Assembly (NCBI GenBank): GCA_003344405.1 | Contig: NOWV01000105.1 | Span: forward strand, 62,001-126,000 | DNA length: 64,000 nt | Direction: 5' to 3' | Origin: Trichoplax sp. H2 | Taxonomy: Eukaryota; Placozoa; Uniplacotomia; Trichoplacea | Part shown: positions 14,001-24,994 of the stretch, one piece after another | Layout: every line of letters starts with the position of its first letter | Numbering within the stretch: the first letter of the stretch is position 1 | Position numbers and translations under genes: made by a program | The notes under the pieces: generated by a model | The model's database searches: none | The model's input: only the letters and a program-made list of their open reading frames with translations | What the model was told of the DNA's origin: nothing

Positions 14001-17000
14001 TAGCATAGCATAGGTCAATATTGCACTGCGCTATAAACTTTGTTCAACATGCTTACCGTTGCCATTAGTATGATCAGTAGTTGGGCCAGTGAATTGGGTT
14101 GGAGTACCACCTCTATTTCTTCTCCATTGGATATCACCAAGTTCTTTAGGACTTTTCCATCCACACATTCCGTTTTCGAAAGTACATGAGCTTGGGCAAC
14201 TAGCTTCGTCAGAATTATCACCACAATCGTTTCTAAAGTCGCAGAACACAGATGAAGGCTTGCAAGGTCCAGTAGTACCACATCGTCTTTGTCCGGTTGG
14301 ACATCCTGGATCGGTCTCTATATAACAAGGTTAAAATGCAATGAAATTAGATATTATAAACATTCACATTATCATCGTCTACATTTAAACCTTGGCATTT
14401 TTAGTTGAAGTTGAATGGATACAGTAAACTTACGTTGTGCATACGGTAGTGGTGTATTCACTTTGGTGCATCCAGATGTAAAGCTGATATCGTCGATGGC
14501 AATATCTCCCCAAAGGTATTTACCATTGACGGCTTCAATGACAACTTGGAATGGTGCATTCACAGAGAAAGTAAGACTTGCTTTTTTCCAGATATCGCCT
14601 TGGTTACCAATAATTGAATATTGCTTGATAAGTGGACCCATGAAATTGGTACGAGCATAAATGTTAAGACCGCCGATATCGGGACCGAACATATGATACC
14701 AGAAGCGCATCTAGGATTATCAAAAATGAATAATTTATAAATAAAAAAGGTAGATAGCTGCACAATTTATTTTAATTATATTGATTAATTAATTACTGTA
14801 GCTATTCGAGTGCAGCCATGATTTAATGGATTATATCGCTTACTAAACTATTTTTTTTTTATTTTATTACAAGTATGCCGTAGGAGTATTGTATACCTGA
14901 CATCCAGTGCCTGGAGTACCAAATGTTTGAGGAATAGTTTGTCGGGCTGTTTTATTGAGAGAGCTACTTCTAGCGGAGAAAAACATGTAATAGCCTTTAG
15001 ATGATGCCAAAGTATGATCAAAATTTGGCCCGCTTAGAGAACTAAAGGTACCACCAAAATCTCTTCTCCAATTGAATGTATCGGTTTGATCTTGGATAAG
15101 ACCACAATCATCCTTTTCAAAGTTACATGACCATGGTAAAGCAGCGGCTATCAAGGTAAAATTAATCAGTTTAATCTAGACTTGTACTCTGCTATATATC
15201 ATTTCACTCCATCTTAAATCAGAAGAATGATTAATTATTGTGTAAAATTATATTTACCACATCCGATCTCATCGGAGGAATCACCACAATCATTAGCAAA
15301 ATCGCAAACGACTGAAGGACTGACACATCTACCATTTTTGCATTGGAAGTTACCAGAGAAACATGGAACTGACGGTGGCATATTGCATCCAGTGAAGGAT
15401 ATATCATCGATGGCTGCAACACCGTTACTTGTTGAAAATGATGAACCGGAAATTCTAAATTCAAGCTATATTATTGAAAAATAAATTGGAATGAGTTGTA
15501 GCTACAAATGGATAAGATCTAATATAAAATTATATTTATAACATAGAACGTTTCTATTGAGCGGAAATAGCGATTGAGTTTATCAATTAGTGAATAAGAA
15601 GTAATTTTCAAGTTGGATTGTTAACTTAGAACGTTTATTTTAAGCTTGAATAAAGTCTAACCTTATATCCTTGTGAGCGATGTCCAATACCAGCTGATGC
15701 ATTAGCCCATAATGGTTCATTAGGATTAGTAATGAATGAGAATGAACTTCTCCAGAGTCTTGTTGAAGTTCCGTTTTGAACAACATACAATCCAAGTGTA
15801 CTAGAAATAGTTTTATTATACCAGAAGCTAATGGTACAAGTATCGTATGCTGCAGGCATCATAGGGCTAGTTAATTTGGAATCTGTTAAGAAAGAACCAC
15901 CCTTTGCTTTTGTGTACATATAATAGCCAAGACCGCTATTACTAGTATGATCATACAAGGGACCATTGAAAGATTGGCCATTGCCAGCACTATCGCGTAT
16001 CCAACCGCTAATTCCACCGATGCTGGTATCTCTCCATCCACATTGGCCTTGATCAAAATTGCAAGAGCCGCAGTTAGGTGTTGACCATGAAGAACAGCTT
16101 GGTACTTGAGAAGGAACAATTGTAGGAAGAGTACCAGTGGGAACGGATGGGACAGTGCCACTGGCATATTTACAATCCGTAGTGAAAGAGATATCATCAA
16201 TAGCAATATCACTTTCATCCGATGATCCACGTACAGCTTCAATCATAAAATAGAAATAGCGTGAGCTGACAACAGGTGCTTCCATTCTCAACCAGACATC
16301 ACCAAGTTGACCTGATCTTGACCAAATTTTAATCAATTTACCACCATTGGGCACAGCGTAGACATTGAGAGCTCCAATGCCAGTGCCACGCATATGATAC
16401 CATAATCTAATTTTACATTTACCCGATGTATTGGGTTGGAACCATTTACTCTTGAGTTGAGCTTTTGCTCCTGCACTTTCGAAGAAACCATCAATATACA
16501 AGTAATAGCCTGTAACAGTGCCGGTAGTATGATCTCTTGATGGTCCAGTATAAGATGTAAAGGTTGTTCCCGATGTTCTATCCCAATTGAAATCATCACT
16601 ACCAGAAACTTGAGACCAATCGCAAATTCCATTTTCAAAATTGCATCCATTGAATGCAGCACATTGAGCTTCATCGGTACCATCTCCGCAATCATCTTGG
16701 AAATCGCAAATAAGGTTAGAATCAACACATGCCTTGGTTTGACCGCAATGGAATTGATTGCTTGAACAGCTAGGCAATTTTGGTGGCATTCCACATTCAT
16801 ACATGGAGATATCGTCAATAGCCATATAACTTCTGCCCAAGAAATCGCGTGATCCTTCAAATGTTAATTGATAAGGTTGAACTCTTCTTCCCATATAAGC
16901 AATACCTTGTTGCCATTTGTTACTATTGACATTTCTAATTTTGATCATTCTAGTTTTAGGGATAGGTCCTTCGATAAACGAGACGTCTAAATCGGATGTT

Positions 17001-20000
17001 CTAGTAGAGTTACCGTAGGAAAAGTACCAGAAACGAACTTGGCAAGTTGCACTAGTTGGTGGTAACTTTTTACTGGTTAATTTAGCATCGCCAAAGTTAA
17101 GGCCAGTAGCATCGGTGACAAGCATATACCAACCCGTAGTTGATTTGGTAGTATGATCGACTTGGGGCATAATATTTCCTTTCGGTGTGTCATATTTTCC
17201 ACGTACCCATGTATCGGAGCCTGCATTTATTGTATATTGGCAAGTATTGCTTTCAAAGGAGCAACCACCACAATTTAATTCATCTCTTCCATCAGGACAA
17301 TTCATATTATAATCGCAAACTTGATTCGATGGAATACATTTGGTAAAGTCGCTATAACAACGAACAGCACATGGATTAGGAGATGGTGTAGCAGGTTCTG
17401 TTGGACAAGCACCATCATAAAAGATAACATCATCGATAGCGATATCGCTATAACTACCAGATCCTCGTATAAGATCAAAAACAACCCAGTGGGGAAGAGT
17501 GCTGGATGGCAATGGAACTGCAGCATAATTCCATTTTGGACCTTGGTAACCAGTAATGTTTTTAATAACGGAATTAGAATTGATATCGGAAAAAACGACC
17601 AATAGTGAACCCATTTGATCCTTATTACGAGCATACATATGATACCAGAAGGTGAAACATCGAGGAGTAGATCTTGGACCAAATTCAGGACTAAAGAAGA
17701 TGGCGTTATCACCTTTACTAGCCAGACTGGATTCAAGATACATGAAATGACCTATAGGAAAATAAGACATTGGCCCAAATTTAATGGATAGTAGCGTGTA
17801 AAGTTGTAGTGTACAAAACTACTGTAATTAGCTGAAATCACTACAAAAGTTGATGTTGATAATGTATGAAAATAGTATTGCAAGTCTAACATATTCTTGA
17901 ATAGAGAAAGTTTACAGTCTACTTGTACCGCATTATACGCGTAAAGAGAGGTTACTATCATCTGGAGTTATATTTTTCCAGCACTACAGTCCTTGCTATT
18001 TTTTTTTTCAGGCTATGATGGTATAGATCGTGTTAAATTCTACAATCTTATTCTCTGCATGTGTTCTACTTTAGCGTTATTCAGATTCTCAATTTCTACC
18101 TTCGATTTTTGATTACATGTCAATAGCTAGTTGCATTATTAGTATTTTATACGTTACTTCATGACAGCTTACATGCTGTCCTACCTTAACTATCGTATTC
18201 TACGCGAATTCTAATCTACCATTAGGTATCCATTATTCGATTAAGATTTTGCTTCATCCACTGAGTAGCAACTTGATCCACTTCTATCGTTTATCGAATT
18301 TTTCATTATAATGTAATTATTGAAGTTATTATCACGAAATTGAAATAGATAGGATATATTTGATGGTAATAATCAGTAAAATGAAATAACGTTGCGGACT
18401 GATAAGCTAGGATCTCCAGTTATGCTGCTTTACCGTAGCTGTCGCATTCTACGCAAATTCCAATCTACCATAAAGTATCCATTTTACAGCTACCATTTTG
18501 GTAATATGATTATTTAAGTTATTGCCATCACATGGAAATGTACAGGGCAAATACTATAGCAAGAATCACTAAAACGAAATAACTTGGAGGATTGAGAAGC
18601 CATGATCTCCATCAAGCAGCTCTACCTTAACTATTGCTTTAAAGCTACATCAATTTTAATCTACCATAAAGTATCCATTTATTCAACTATGACTTACTTC
18701 ATTTACTAAATGGCAACTTAGCCCACTTCTACCCATTTATTAAATCTACCATCGTAGTAAGACTATTTAAGTTATCGTCACAAAATGGAAATGTATAGGA
18801 TAAATGCTATAGTGAGAATTAGGGAGATGAAATAACGTTGTGGATTAACTCGACATGCATCCTAACATTACCTGCATCAGTTCCTAAAGTATGATCAGAG
18901 CTAGGACCAGTGCCTGCGGTAGGAGTAGGTCCACTCCATCTCAATAAATCTAATTTATCAAGAGAGACTGCATTTCTCCATAAGCAAGTGCCTTTCTCAA
19001 ATGAGCAATCACCCAATGGTGGGCAAACACCTGGTGAAATGTTGACATCATCAATAGCGACGGTACCATTGATGCTAGTGGCACGAGCAGCTTCAAAGGT
19101 TATGAAATAAGGCTGCTGACTTTGGACAGTAACTTGCATTCCTAGCCATGCCCTAGCAGCTTCGGTAATTCCTGTGGTAGGGACACTCCATATTTTATTC
19201 AATGTCCCTCCGATTTGTGTGTAAACTGACAATGAACCATAGTTGCTACCATAAGCAATATACCAAAAGCTTAAACAGCTACCAGCAGTAGGTGGTAGTT
19301 CGTTGCTATTTAATCGTGCTACAGCGCCAGTACTTTGCGATTTCATATTGGCAAAGAAACTATGACCAAATGATGTATACGTTGTGTGATCATTAATAGG
19401 TGACCATTGGCCTGCAACTCCGGCACCGGTAAAATAGGTCCAATCGAAGTTATCGTTAATATCTTGTGTATAGCCACATCTACTGGAATCTTCGAAATCA
19501 CATAAGGAGCGAGGAGGACATTGCTGGAAATTGAATTTAATATCATCAACGGCAATATCACTTCTATAATTGCCAGAAATGTGAGTGGTTTCCAGAACTA
19601 ATTGGAATGGAATACTTTGTTGGAATTGAAGTTGTGCAAGTTTCCAACTTGGACCTTGATTGCCTTTGCGTGTCCAGACCTTGGATCCGAGAACATTGCC
19701 AAATTTAAAGTAGACATTAAATGTATCAATATCTTCACCAAACATGTAGTACCAAAATCGGAAGCACATAGGCCCAGTAGTTGGGGTAATAGTAGCGCTA
19801 ATCAATCGAGCAGTGTTATTACTGAAGAAATGGGATCCTTCAACATAAGCATACCATCCACTTGTACTCGATGTGGTATGATCAACGCGTGGACCAGTAT
19901 CGGAAGAAGATGTCGGACCTTGATGTCTAGTCCAGTTAAGAGAATCGGTAAGATCTTGAGTCCATGTACAAAAACCATTTTCAAAAGTACAATCATAAGA

Positions 20001-23000
20001 AGTAGATGGTAATGCAGTAGAAGCCTGTGTTGGCTTTGGTGTTGGTCGAGTAAAGGAAGCATTACAAGTGGTGGTAAAGGAAATATCATCGATAGCAACA
20101 TCAGAAAGGGAAGATTGGCCTCGTGTTGCAACGATTAAAATTTGATAGGATTGACTGGAGCTAAATGCAACATGAGCATTATGCCAAACATCGCCAGCAC
20201 TTGAATTTCTTAACCATAAGATACTACCAAAATTGCTGCCAACTTTTTGGATATAAATGGATAAGGAACTTGCTTGGCCAAAAGCGAATGGGCTATACAT
20301 ATGATACCAGAAGGATAAGCAGCGTCCATTAGGAGCGGGTGGAAAGACCATACTTTGTAAAACCGTTTTTTGTCCACGCTGACGGCCAGTCGCTTCCATA
20401 TAAATATAATAGCCATTAGCCGTTCCTAATGTATGATCACTGAGTGGTCCAGTTAAAGTGCTTGGAACAGATCCTTGATGTCTGATCCAATCGAAGTTGT
20501 CGCCAGCAATGGCGTTCATCCATGTACAATATCCATTTTCAAAGTTACAATTACCTGGTGGAGGGCAAGCTTGATCAAAAAAGCTGACATCATCAATAGC
20601 GATGGTACCCTGTCCATTAGCAGTTTCAGCTTGAAAGACAGGCTAAATAAATAAAAAATAGGAAGGAATTTATTTAAGCATAGCTTTCATAAGCATTGAT
20701 TAAAGTTGCTAATCCTATCGTATTATCAACAGGATAAGGTTAATCGTCTTTCTAACCTGCCAAGTGCCTGAAGTACTGTTCATGGTGACCTGGCCTGGTT
20801 TCCATAGACCTTGTTGATTACCCGATTCTTGCCATAACGGTGTGCCTCTTGCACCATTGATTTGATTAAAAACTCTTAATGTACCAGCATTAGCAGTTAA
20901 TCGATAATAGAAATTCATACACTTGCCAATTGGAGGAGTTGGTGGAAAGGGTGGACTGATCATGACACGAGCCGTTTTATCCGGATTGCTACTTGATGAT
21001 GTATACAAATAGTATCCTACAGGACTTTGAAGTGTATGATCCATTGGTGGTCCTTGACCATTTTGATCATTGCCATTTCTACCTCTTATCCAATCGAAAC
21101 CATCGGTTTGATCTTGAACCCATTTACACGTCCCGATTTCAAAATCACAATTGGTGGTTAAAGGACATGCCTTAGGGATCATTGAAATATCATCTAATGC
21201 GATATCGCCAGCGAAACCAGATCCACGTTTTGCCACAAATTTGATCTAATAAGTAAATAGTTATAGAGTATTATCAAGAGTTGAACAGATACGGATTATT
21301 TCACCTTATTACATTATCCTATTGATGATAAATTTTAGAACAGGAAATACCCTATTGCAATGGAGGAATAAAGTACGCCTAGCTATGAATAAATAGGCTT
21401 TTTTTCATCGCTGATATGAACATAAGTATGCGTTATTAATTTTAAGCAACTGATTGTATTCGAATTGCTTTTAACTCTATTTACAGCTATGACTCTATAG
21501 GCTTTCTTTCTCGTCACCAATATGGACAAGAATATGCGTCATTATTAATTCAAGTTGAGGATTCAACTCCAAATACTCTAAACTATATTGTAGCTGTGAA
21601 TAGGCAGACTTCGTTGATTATCACTGATATAGACTGGAATATGCGTCTAAATTTTAATTTACGGATAATACTTGATATCCTTGAAGTAGATCGTAAATTA
21701 TAACGATTGACTATAGGATTGGATAAGAATAATTTTTCCTCAACGATTCCATGCGCAGTAAAATAAAGTGAGTACCTGATAGTTGGTATTGGGACTAAAT
21801 TGTATCCTTGCCAATTGCCATTTATTTCCTTGGGTTCCACTACGCTGCCATAACAGCGAATCTTGGTTGTTGACGGTAGTCGATACATTAAGCGTAGCTA
21901 CATCAGGTCCATACATATGGTACCAAAATGTTAAGCATGCTTGACCACTTGTTACCAATGGAGATAAAAGGGTAGCTAAAATATTGGACTGGACAAATGA
22001 GGCTTCTATGTAGATATATAAGCCTAAGGAAAAAATAATCATATGGAAAAAAAATATTCAGTTGGAATAGATTAACCGATAGTCCTATTCGATATCATCC
22101 ATATTAATATCGGTTAGATTACTTGTATTCTAAATATTATATTTTATCCTTTTCGCCTGATAGACCATCATCTACTACAGCGTTAACCTAATCCGGTAGT
22201 GTGATACCGGTTACATTAATTGATTGCTTTTAAAATATACAAGCATTATACGCGTACAACCGGCCACGTTGCCGGCGAACTCTCTAATATTTATTGTAAC
22301 GTAAAATAGAGTATTTATACTTCTTTGCGTGATCAGTGATCATTAACGACAGTACTAACCTGATCCAGTAGTGTGATCTTGAGAAGGCCCAGTACCAAAA
22401 CTTGCAGTACTGCCATTATTTAGAGTCCAATTTAATGGAGCGTTAACAGGTTGTGTCCAACCGCAAAAGCCAGATTCAAATGTACAATTAAATTGTGCTT
22501 GACTACTTGCCACTATAGCATAAAAAAAAAGGATTTGCAAATGAATATTTTAAAGCAATTACCAATTGAAGAATACAAACGTTTATTTCCTATATATATT
22601 TTACCATGATATTATCATGGATTAGCCGTCATTTCATGACAATGAAAGTTTTAGAGGAATTTTAAAAGTTTATAGATTACAACTCTATGTCTAAAGTCAG
22701 ACAACTTCAAAATCAATCGGATTCGAATTTTACTGTTACAGGAACGTTATCGTATAGCTAGATGATATCATCCTTTTAGTAGCCAAATTTCTAGAGGATG
22801 GCTATCATCTAGTACTACAGCTATAAATTTAATCCAGTTGAAATTTAAAACTCGCGGCAGTCTTAATCATTGCCGAAGATTGCTATATGAAGACGGATTA
22901 TTTTGGATACAATTTTGAAAGATTGACGTTAACTTAATATATTATCGCCTTATGCCATCGTTCTTAGTCGCTCTACGAAGCGTTCACAGTGACCTTATGA

Positions 23001-24943
23001 GGTCATTTTTTCCACTCTTTTCAATGGTGGAGTGAACAAAGATCAAAGAAAGATGAAAGGAAGGCTTATATCAATTCAGTAGGAAGGGGTTAATTTATAT
23101 GCCGGAACTTTTCGAACATCGACAAAGATTTATTATAGGAAGCTAACTTAGAGTGCGATGACAGGCGATTGCTTGGTCAGAACCATTTTGATTTTATTAA
23201 TAAGGCACATTTAGCAAGGAAAAAATTGTTTGCGCATTTTCTACGCCCATCTTTTAGATAATATGAAGTACATGGCAGATAGACGTCAATACATACGAAA
23301 GCCTTATTAGGCTTCGTATTTAATCTGCCATGTGCCAGTTTTTATATGACTATTCTCTATATAAATTATAGGGATTGTCTTTTTCAAAGAGGAGAGCATT
23401 ATATTAATTAGTGGTGGTCTTGTATAACGTTAACGGACAAAAACGTGATCATGATGATTGCATTACGAAATAATTATGCATAATCGTTCTTGAGCCATTC
23501 GTTACAACCTCATTATCATATTACATAATTGCATTGAAAATAGAGCAGTCTTCGTAAAGGATAGTTTTGGTCTTATAGCGATATTAAATTAAAGTAAATA
23601 TTACTTGCTCTTACATAGATGAAGATAGAAAGAAAAGAAATTCTAGAATACATAGAGGTTTAGTTATAGCATTTCTTCCAATTCTGCAATATACTTTAAT
23701 CATCGATTGTTACTTCATTTTACCGGACTAAAATAGGGGATGACGATATGATTTTTCTGATTTTATTAATCATTGTATTCTTGCTAGTAAATTTATTTAA
23801 GGGCGGTACCGAGCTATTCAATTGTTATGTTATTTAGTTGATTATATCAAAAGCTTAATATTGATCTTAACTTAAGCAGTCAAAATATATGTTGATTAAA
23901 ATAACATTGTATTGTCATTTTGATAGGCAAGAGAACAAATTAAATCTAAAAGTAGGGTAATACGTTCAAGTCTTCATCTATACAGTATATGTACCTTATA
24001 GACTAGCCTAGATCTGTATTCTGAGGAAAAAACGGACAATAGTCAATTACTTTATTCTCTAATGTAATTTGCTCAATATACTTAATATTCATGGTGGTCG
24101 AGAAAGCGCAATTTATATGTATACGCAGTATAAATGTCTGCAATCTCTGTAGTGGGTAGATTATTATTAGTAGACTATTCGGAAAAAAAAATCACAAGTA
24201 GTGTAGTTCCGATAGAGGAGGATAGAACCCAGTAGCCACATTATATGAAATAGATCTCATAGTTGTCAATAGGAGCATATAAATTTAGGGGCAGGGGAAA
24301 TAGTAATTTTTTCTTATCAGTTTAATAATTTTAATGCGCTATAATTTATTACCTTATAACTCAGGTCATCAATTAATTATAGTTCAGACTAATATGAATT
24401 ATATAATTATGGGAGATATGGATGATATTGCGATATTTTATATGGACGGATTTGATTATGAATATGTACAAGTGATAGCTTGGCGTTCATCAAGCGTTAA
24501 GAGTAGCCAATTTTATACGCGATAACGTAAATACGAGTTAGACCATTTTTGGTATAAGATGAGATTAGAATTTACTTCTCACTAATATTTCAATCGAAAT
24601 ATATTGTAAGAGGTTTATAATATATTTTATATTGACAATTTTGCACGATATATGCATGAAATGAAAGCTATTGAAAGTAGGCGGATAAATTTTTACAGCG
24701 TAATCTTTATCGAAATGCGATGCGTGTAGTGAGCTTAAAGTAAGTAAATTTTTAAAAATTAATTAATGGCAAATTCAGGTTACATAACTATCAAAATTTA
24801 TGATTATACTATTATTTTTAATTGCTGAAAGATTTATTGGCGATCCAATTAATTTTTAGCAAGTTTTAGGAGTTATTATTTTACATAACAGCCTCACCTG
24901 CTAAAAGTAGCAACAGTCCTAGCGCAATCATCTTGGCGGCCAT
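4836..24943 (-). CDS. Gene A: giant MAM/LDLa type I membrane protein (25 exons, 4197 aa)
   Basis: Coding exons in transcript order: 24898-24943, 22360-22512, 21776-22023, 20757-21245, 18872-20642, 15662-17751, 15258-15465, 14897-15147, 14434-14710, 14057-14317, 13601-13860, 13313-13520, 12936-13082, 11866-12770, 10383-11723, 7275-9993, 7009-7134, 6733-6882, 6305-6517, 6042-6182, 5780-5938, 5454-5579, 5323-5349, 5143-5230, 4836-5025. All junctions are GT-AG and the total of 12594 bases keeps one open frame. Seen: signal peptide (1-21, ending SSQA), six MAM domains in a row (about 22-1000), then MAM and LDLa modules alternating to about 20 MAM and 15 LDLa, a transmembrane helix near 4107-4131, and a 63-residue tail with NPLY at 4184-4187. 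Family knowledge: MAM domains mediate adhesion or oligomerisation, and LDLa modules bind Ca2+ and ligand. Architecture recalls MALRD1/Diet1 and MAMDC4/endotubin but is about twice their length. Function is inferred as surface or endocytic receptor. Confidence 0.88.
5143..5230 (-). CDS. Gene A exon 24: transmembrane helix
   Basis: Encodes an alanine/isoleucine/glycine-rich hydrophobic stretch of about 24 residues ([19 protein letters not shown] and on) followed by FYMYRADK, a typical stop-transfer boundary. Phase 1 to phase 2, 88 bases as in gene B. Confidence 0.87.
5323..5349 (-). CDS. Gene A exon 23: 27-base juxtamembrane micro-exon
   Basis: Only nine codons (QIGSQTAN core) flanked by AG and GTAAG, phase 1 on both sides. 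The matching 27-base exon in gene B (KIEPQTAN core) makes this tiny exon credible. Confidence 0.8.
5454..5579 (-). CDS. Gene A exon 22: LDLa module 15
   Basis: Encodes a complete six-cysteine LDLa module with the DSSDEAGC calcium-box end. It sits directly before the membrane linker. Phase 1 to 1, 126 bases. Confidence 0.85.
5780..5938 (-). CDS. Gene A exon 21: LDLa module 14
   Basis: Encodes an LDLa module ending [18 protein letters not shown]. The calcium box is non-standard (NNAMDED rather than xDxSDE). No MAM separates it from module 15. Confidence 0.84.
6042..6182 (-). CDS. Gene A exon 20: end of MAM 20
   Basis: Carries the MAM C-terminal signature [14 protein letters not shown]. Phase 1 to 1, 141 bases, same as gene B. 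Confidence 0.84.
6305..6517 (-). CDS. Gene A exon 19: middle of MAM 20
   Basis: Carries the MAM core [17 protein letters not shown] and ends in KSGNQG at a phase 1 donor. Phase 1 to 1, 213 bases as in gene B. Confidence 0.84.
6733..6882 (-). CDS. Gene A exon 18: start of MAM 20
   Basis: Encodes the MAM N terminus [13 protein letters not shown] through [10 protein letters not shown]. It ends at the recurrent phase 1 position after the DHT-G motif. Confidence 0.84.
7009..7134 (-). CDS. Gene A exon 17: LDLa module 13
   Basis: A single LDLa module (CTRQEFKC start, [12 protein letters not shown] end). Phase 1 to 1. Two codons longer than its gene B counterpart. Confidence 0.84.
7275..9993 (-). 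CDS. Gene A exon 16: end of MAM 15 to MAM 19 with LDLa 9-12
   Basis: A 2719-base uninterrupted exon. In order: end of MAM 15 (AVAIDDVNF), LDLa 9, MAM 16, a Pro/Thr-rich linker, LDLa 10, MAM 17, LDLa 11, MAM 18 and LDLa 12, then MAM 19 ending NNCFT. LDLa 11 has an atypical calcium box (CGGLQDET). MAM 18 has GIDAISF where other copies have DIAIDDISF. Both oddities are shared with gene B. Confidence 0.9.
10383..11723 (-). CDS. Gene A exon 15: end of MAM 13, LDLa 7, MAM 14, LDLa 8, start of MAM 15
   Basis: Phase 0 to 0, 1341 bases, identical in length to gene B. Contains [10 protein letters not shown], LDLa 7 ([10 protein letters not shown]), a full MAM 14, a Thr/Pro linker, LDLa 8 ([10 protein letters not shown]), and MAM 15 up to KPFQ. 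Confidence 0.9.
11866..12770 (-). CDS. Gene A exon 14: MAM 12 (most), LDLa 6, MAM 13 (start)
   Basis: Begins at the phase 1 MAM position (TYYMIETSF), then [14 protein letters not shown], LDLa 6 ([10 protein letters not shown]) and MAM 13 up to QQPFR. Ends phase 0. Confidence 0.89.
12936..13082 (-). CDS. Gene A exon 13: start of MAM 12
   Basis: Encodes [14 protein letters not shown] to DHTTGSSTG. Phase 1 to 1, 147 bases as in gene B. Confidence 0.86.
13313..13520 (-). CDS. Gene A exon 12: end of MAM 11 and LDLa 5
   Basis: Ends MAM 11 ([13 protein letters not shown]) and encodes LDLa 5. That module contains [16 protein letters not shown], seven cysteines instead of six. The extra CC is conserved in gene B. 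Confidence 0.86.
13601..13860 (-). CDS. Gene A exon 11: middle of MAM 11
   Basis: Encodes [13 protein letters not shown] and [17 protein letters not shown], ending SAFQ. Phase 1 to 0, 260 bases as in gene B. Confidence 0.86.
13907..13964. repeat. Intronic inverted repeat in gene A intron 10
   Basis: GTATGAACAGC at 13907-13917 is matched by its exact reverse complement at 13954-13964, giving an 11-base stem with a 36-base loop. Confidence 0.55.
14057..14317 (-). CDS. Gene A exon 10: LDLa 4 and start of MAM 11
   Basis: LDLa 4 ([10 protein letters not shown]) followed by [14 protein letters not shown] and DHTNGNG. Phase 1 to 1, one codon longer than in gene B. Confidence 0.86.
14434..14710 (-). 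CDS. Gene A exon 9: second half of MAM 10
   Basis: Starts [15 protein letters not shown] and contains [14 protein letters not shown]. Phase 0 to 1, 277 bases as in gene B. Confidence 0.87.
14897..15147 (-). CDS. Gene A exon 8: first half of MAM 10
   Basis: Encodes [15 protein letters not shown], the [14 protein letters not shown] segment, and ends TGCQ. Phase 1 to 0, 251 bases as in gene B. Confidence 0.87.
15258..15465 (-). CDS. Gene A exon 7: end of MAM 9 and LDLa 3
   Basis: Encodes the MAM end [11 protein letters not shown] and LDLa 3 ([15 protein letters not shown] then [10 protein letters not shown]). Phase 0 to 1, 208 bases. Confidence 0.87.
15662..17751 (-). CDS. Gene A exon 6: MAM 6 (end), LDLa 1, MAM 7, LDLa 2, MAM 8, MAM 9 (start)
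   Basis: A 2090-base exon. It begins GHFMYLESS inside MAM 6. LDLa 1 ([10 protein letters not shown]) is the first LDLa of the protein. MAM 7 and LDLa 2 ([10 protein letters not shown]) follow, then MAM 8, a Ser/Thr/Pro linker and MAM 9 up to QGYK. Confidence 0.9.
18180..18850. repeat. Tandem repeat in gene A intron 5, about 3 copies of 190-260 bases
   Basis: Shared landmarks recur: ATCTACCAT(A)AAGTATCCATT, then TTTAAGTTAT(T/C), then ATGAAATAACGTTG near 18381, 18572 and 18828. The last copy abuts the exon 5 donor at 18872. The 17752-18180 part of the intron shows no clear repeat. Confidence 0.6.
18872..20642 (-). CDS. Gene A exon 5: end of MAM 2 to start of MAM 6
   Basis: Contains the end of MAM 2, complete MAM 3, 4 and 5, and the start of MAM 6, with no LDLa modules. 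A Thr/Pro linker follows MAM 3. Ends at the phase 1 position after DHTLGTDAG; the frame beyond this donor runs into non-domain sequence. Confidence 0.9.
20757..21245 (-). CDS. Gene A exon 4: end of MAM 1 and most of MAM 2
   Basis: Encodes [10 protein letters not shown] ending MAM 1, then [15 protein letters not shown] and the body of MAM 2 to TWQ. Phase 0 to 0, 489 bases as in gene B. Confidence 0.89.
21381..21665. repeat. Tandem repeat in gene A intron 3, 3 copies of about 106 bases
   Basis: Copies begin AGCTATGAAT, AGCTATGACT and AGCTGTGAAT at 21381, 21485 and 21592. All contain an ATATGCGT(T/C) core. Confidence 0.6.
21776..22023 (-). CDS. Gene A exon 3: middle of MAM 1
   Basis: Encodes LYIYIEASF and [16 protein letters not shown], ending NYQ. 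Phase 1 to 0, 248 bases as in gene B. Confidence 0.88.
22360..22512 (-). CDS. Gene A exon 2: signal peptide end and start of MAM 1
   Basis: Joined to exon 1 it completes a signal peptide (cleavage expected after ASSQA), then [15 protein letters not shown] opens MAM 1. Ends DHTTGSG in phase 1. Confidence 0.87.
22513..24897. other. Gene A intron 1 (2.4 kb)
   Basis: The longest intron of gene A, between a GTGAGG donor and a CTATAG acceptor. No coding sequence seen; one compound inverted repeat is listed separately. Confidence 0.75.
23270..23333. repeat. Compound hairpin in gene A intron 1
   Basis: Outer arms ACATGGCAGAT (23270-23280) and ATCTGCCATGT (23323-23333) pair exactly. Inside them, ATACGAAAGCC (23293-23303) pairs with GGCTTCGTAT (23310-23319) with one bulged base. 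The 6-base loop and nested stems are stronger than expected by chance in AT-rich sequence. Confidence 0.65.
24898..24943 (-). CDS. Gene A exon 1: start codon and signal peptide
   Basis: ATG at 24943 is followed by [15 protein letters not shown] and a GTGAGG donor in phase 1. Length (46 bases) and sequence match exon 1 of gene B ([15 protein letters not shown]). Confidence 0.86.
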
Positions 24944-24994
24944 GCTTGCTTTAGGGATAAAAGCAAGAGATTAGAAGGTCTGCTTTAGTAATCG

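Noticed and set aside
18819-18871. Extension of the exon 5 frame past 18872 in gene A
   Set aside because: The donor after DHTLGTDAG matches other MAM junctions; beyond it the sequence is part of the intronic repeat.
24334-24525. 63-codon plus-strand frame in gene A intron 1
   Set aside because: No domain, start context or paralogous counterpart; consistent with chance.
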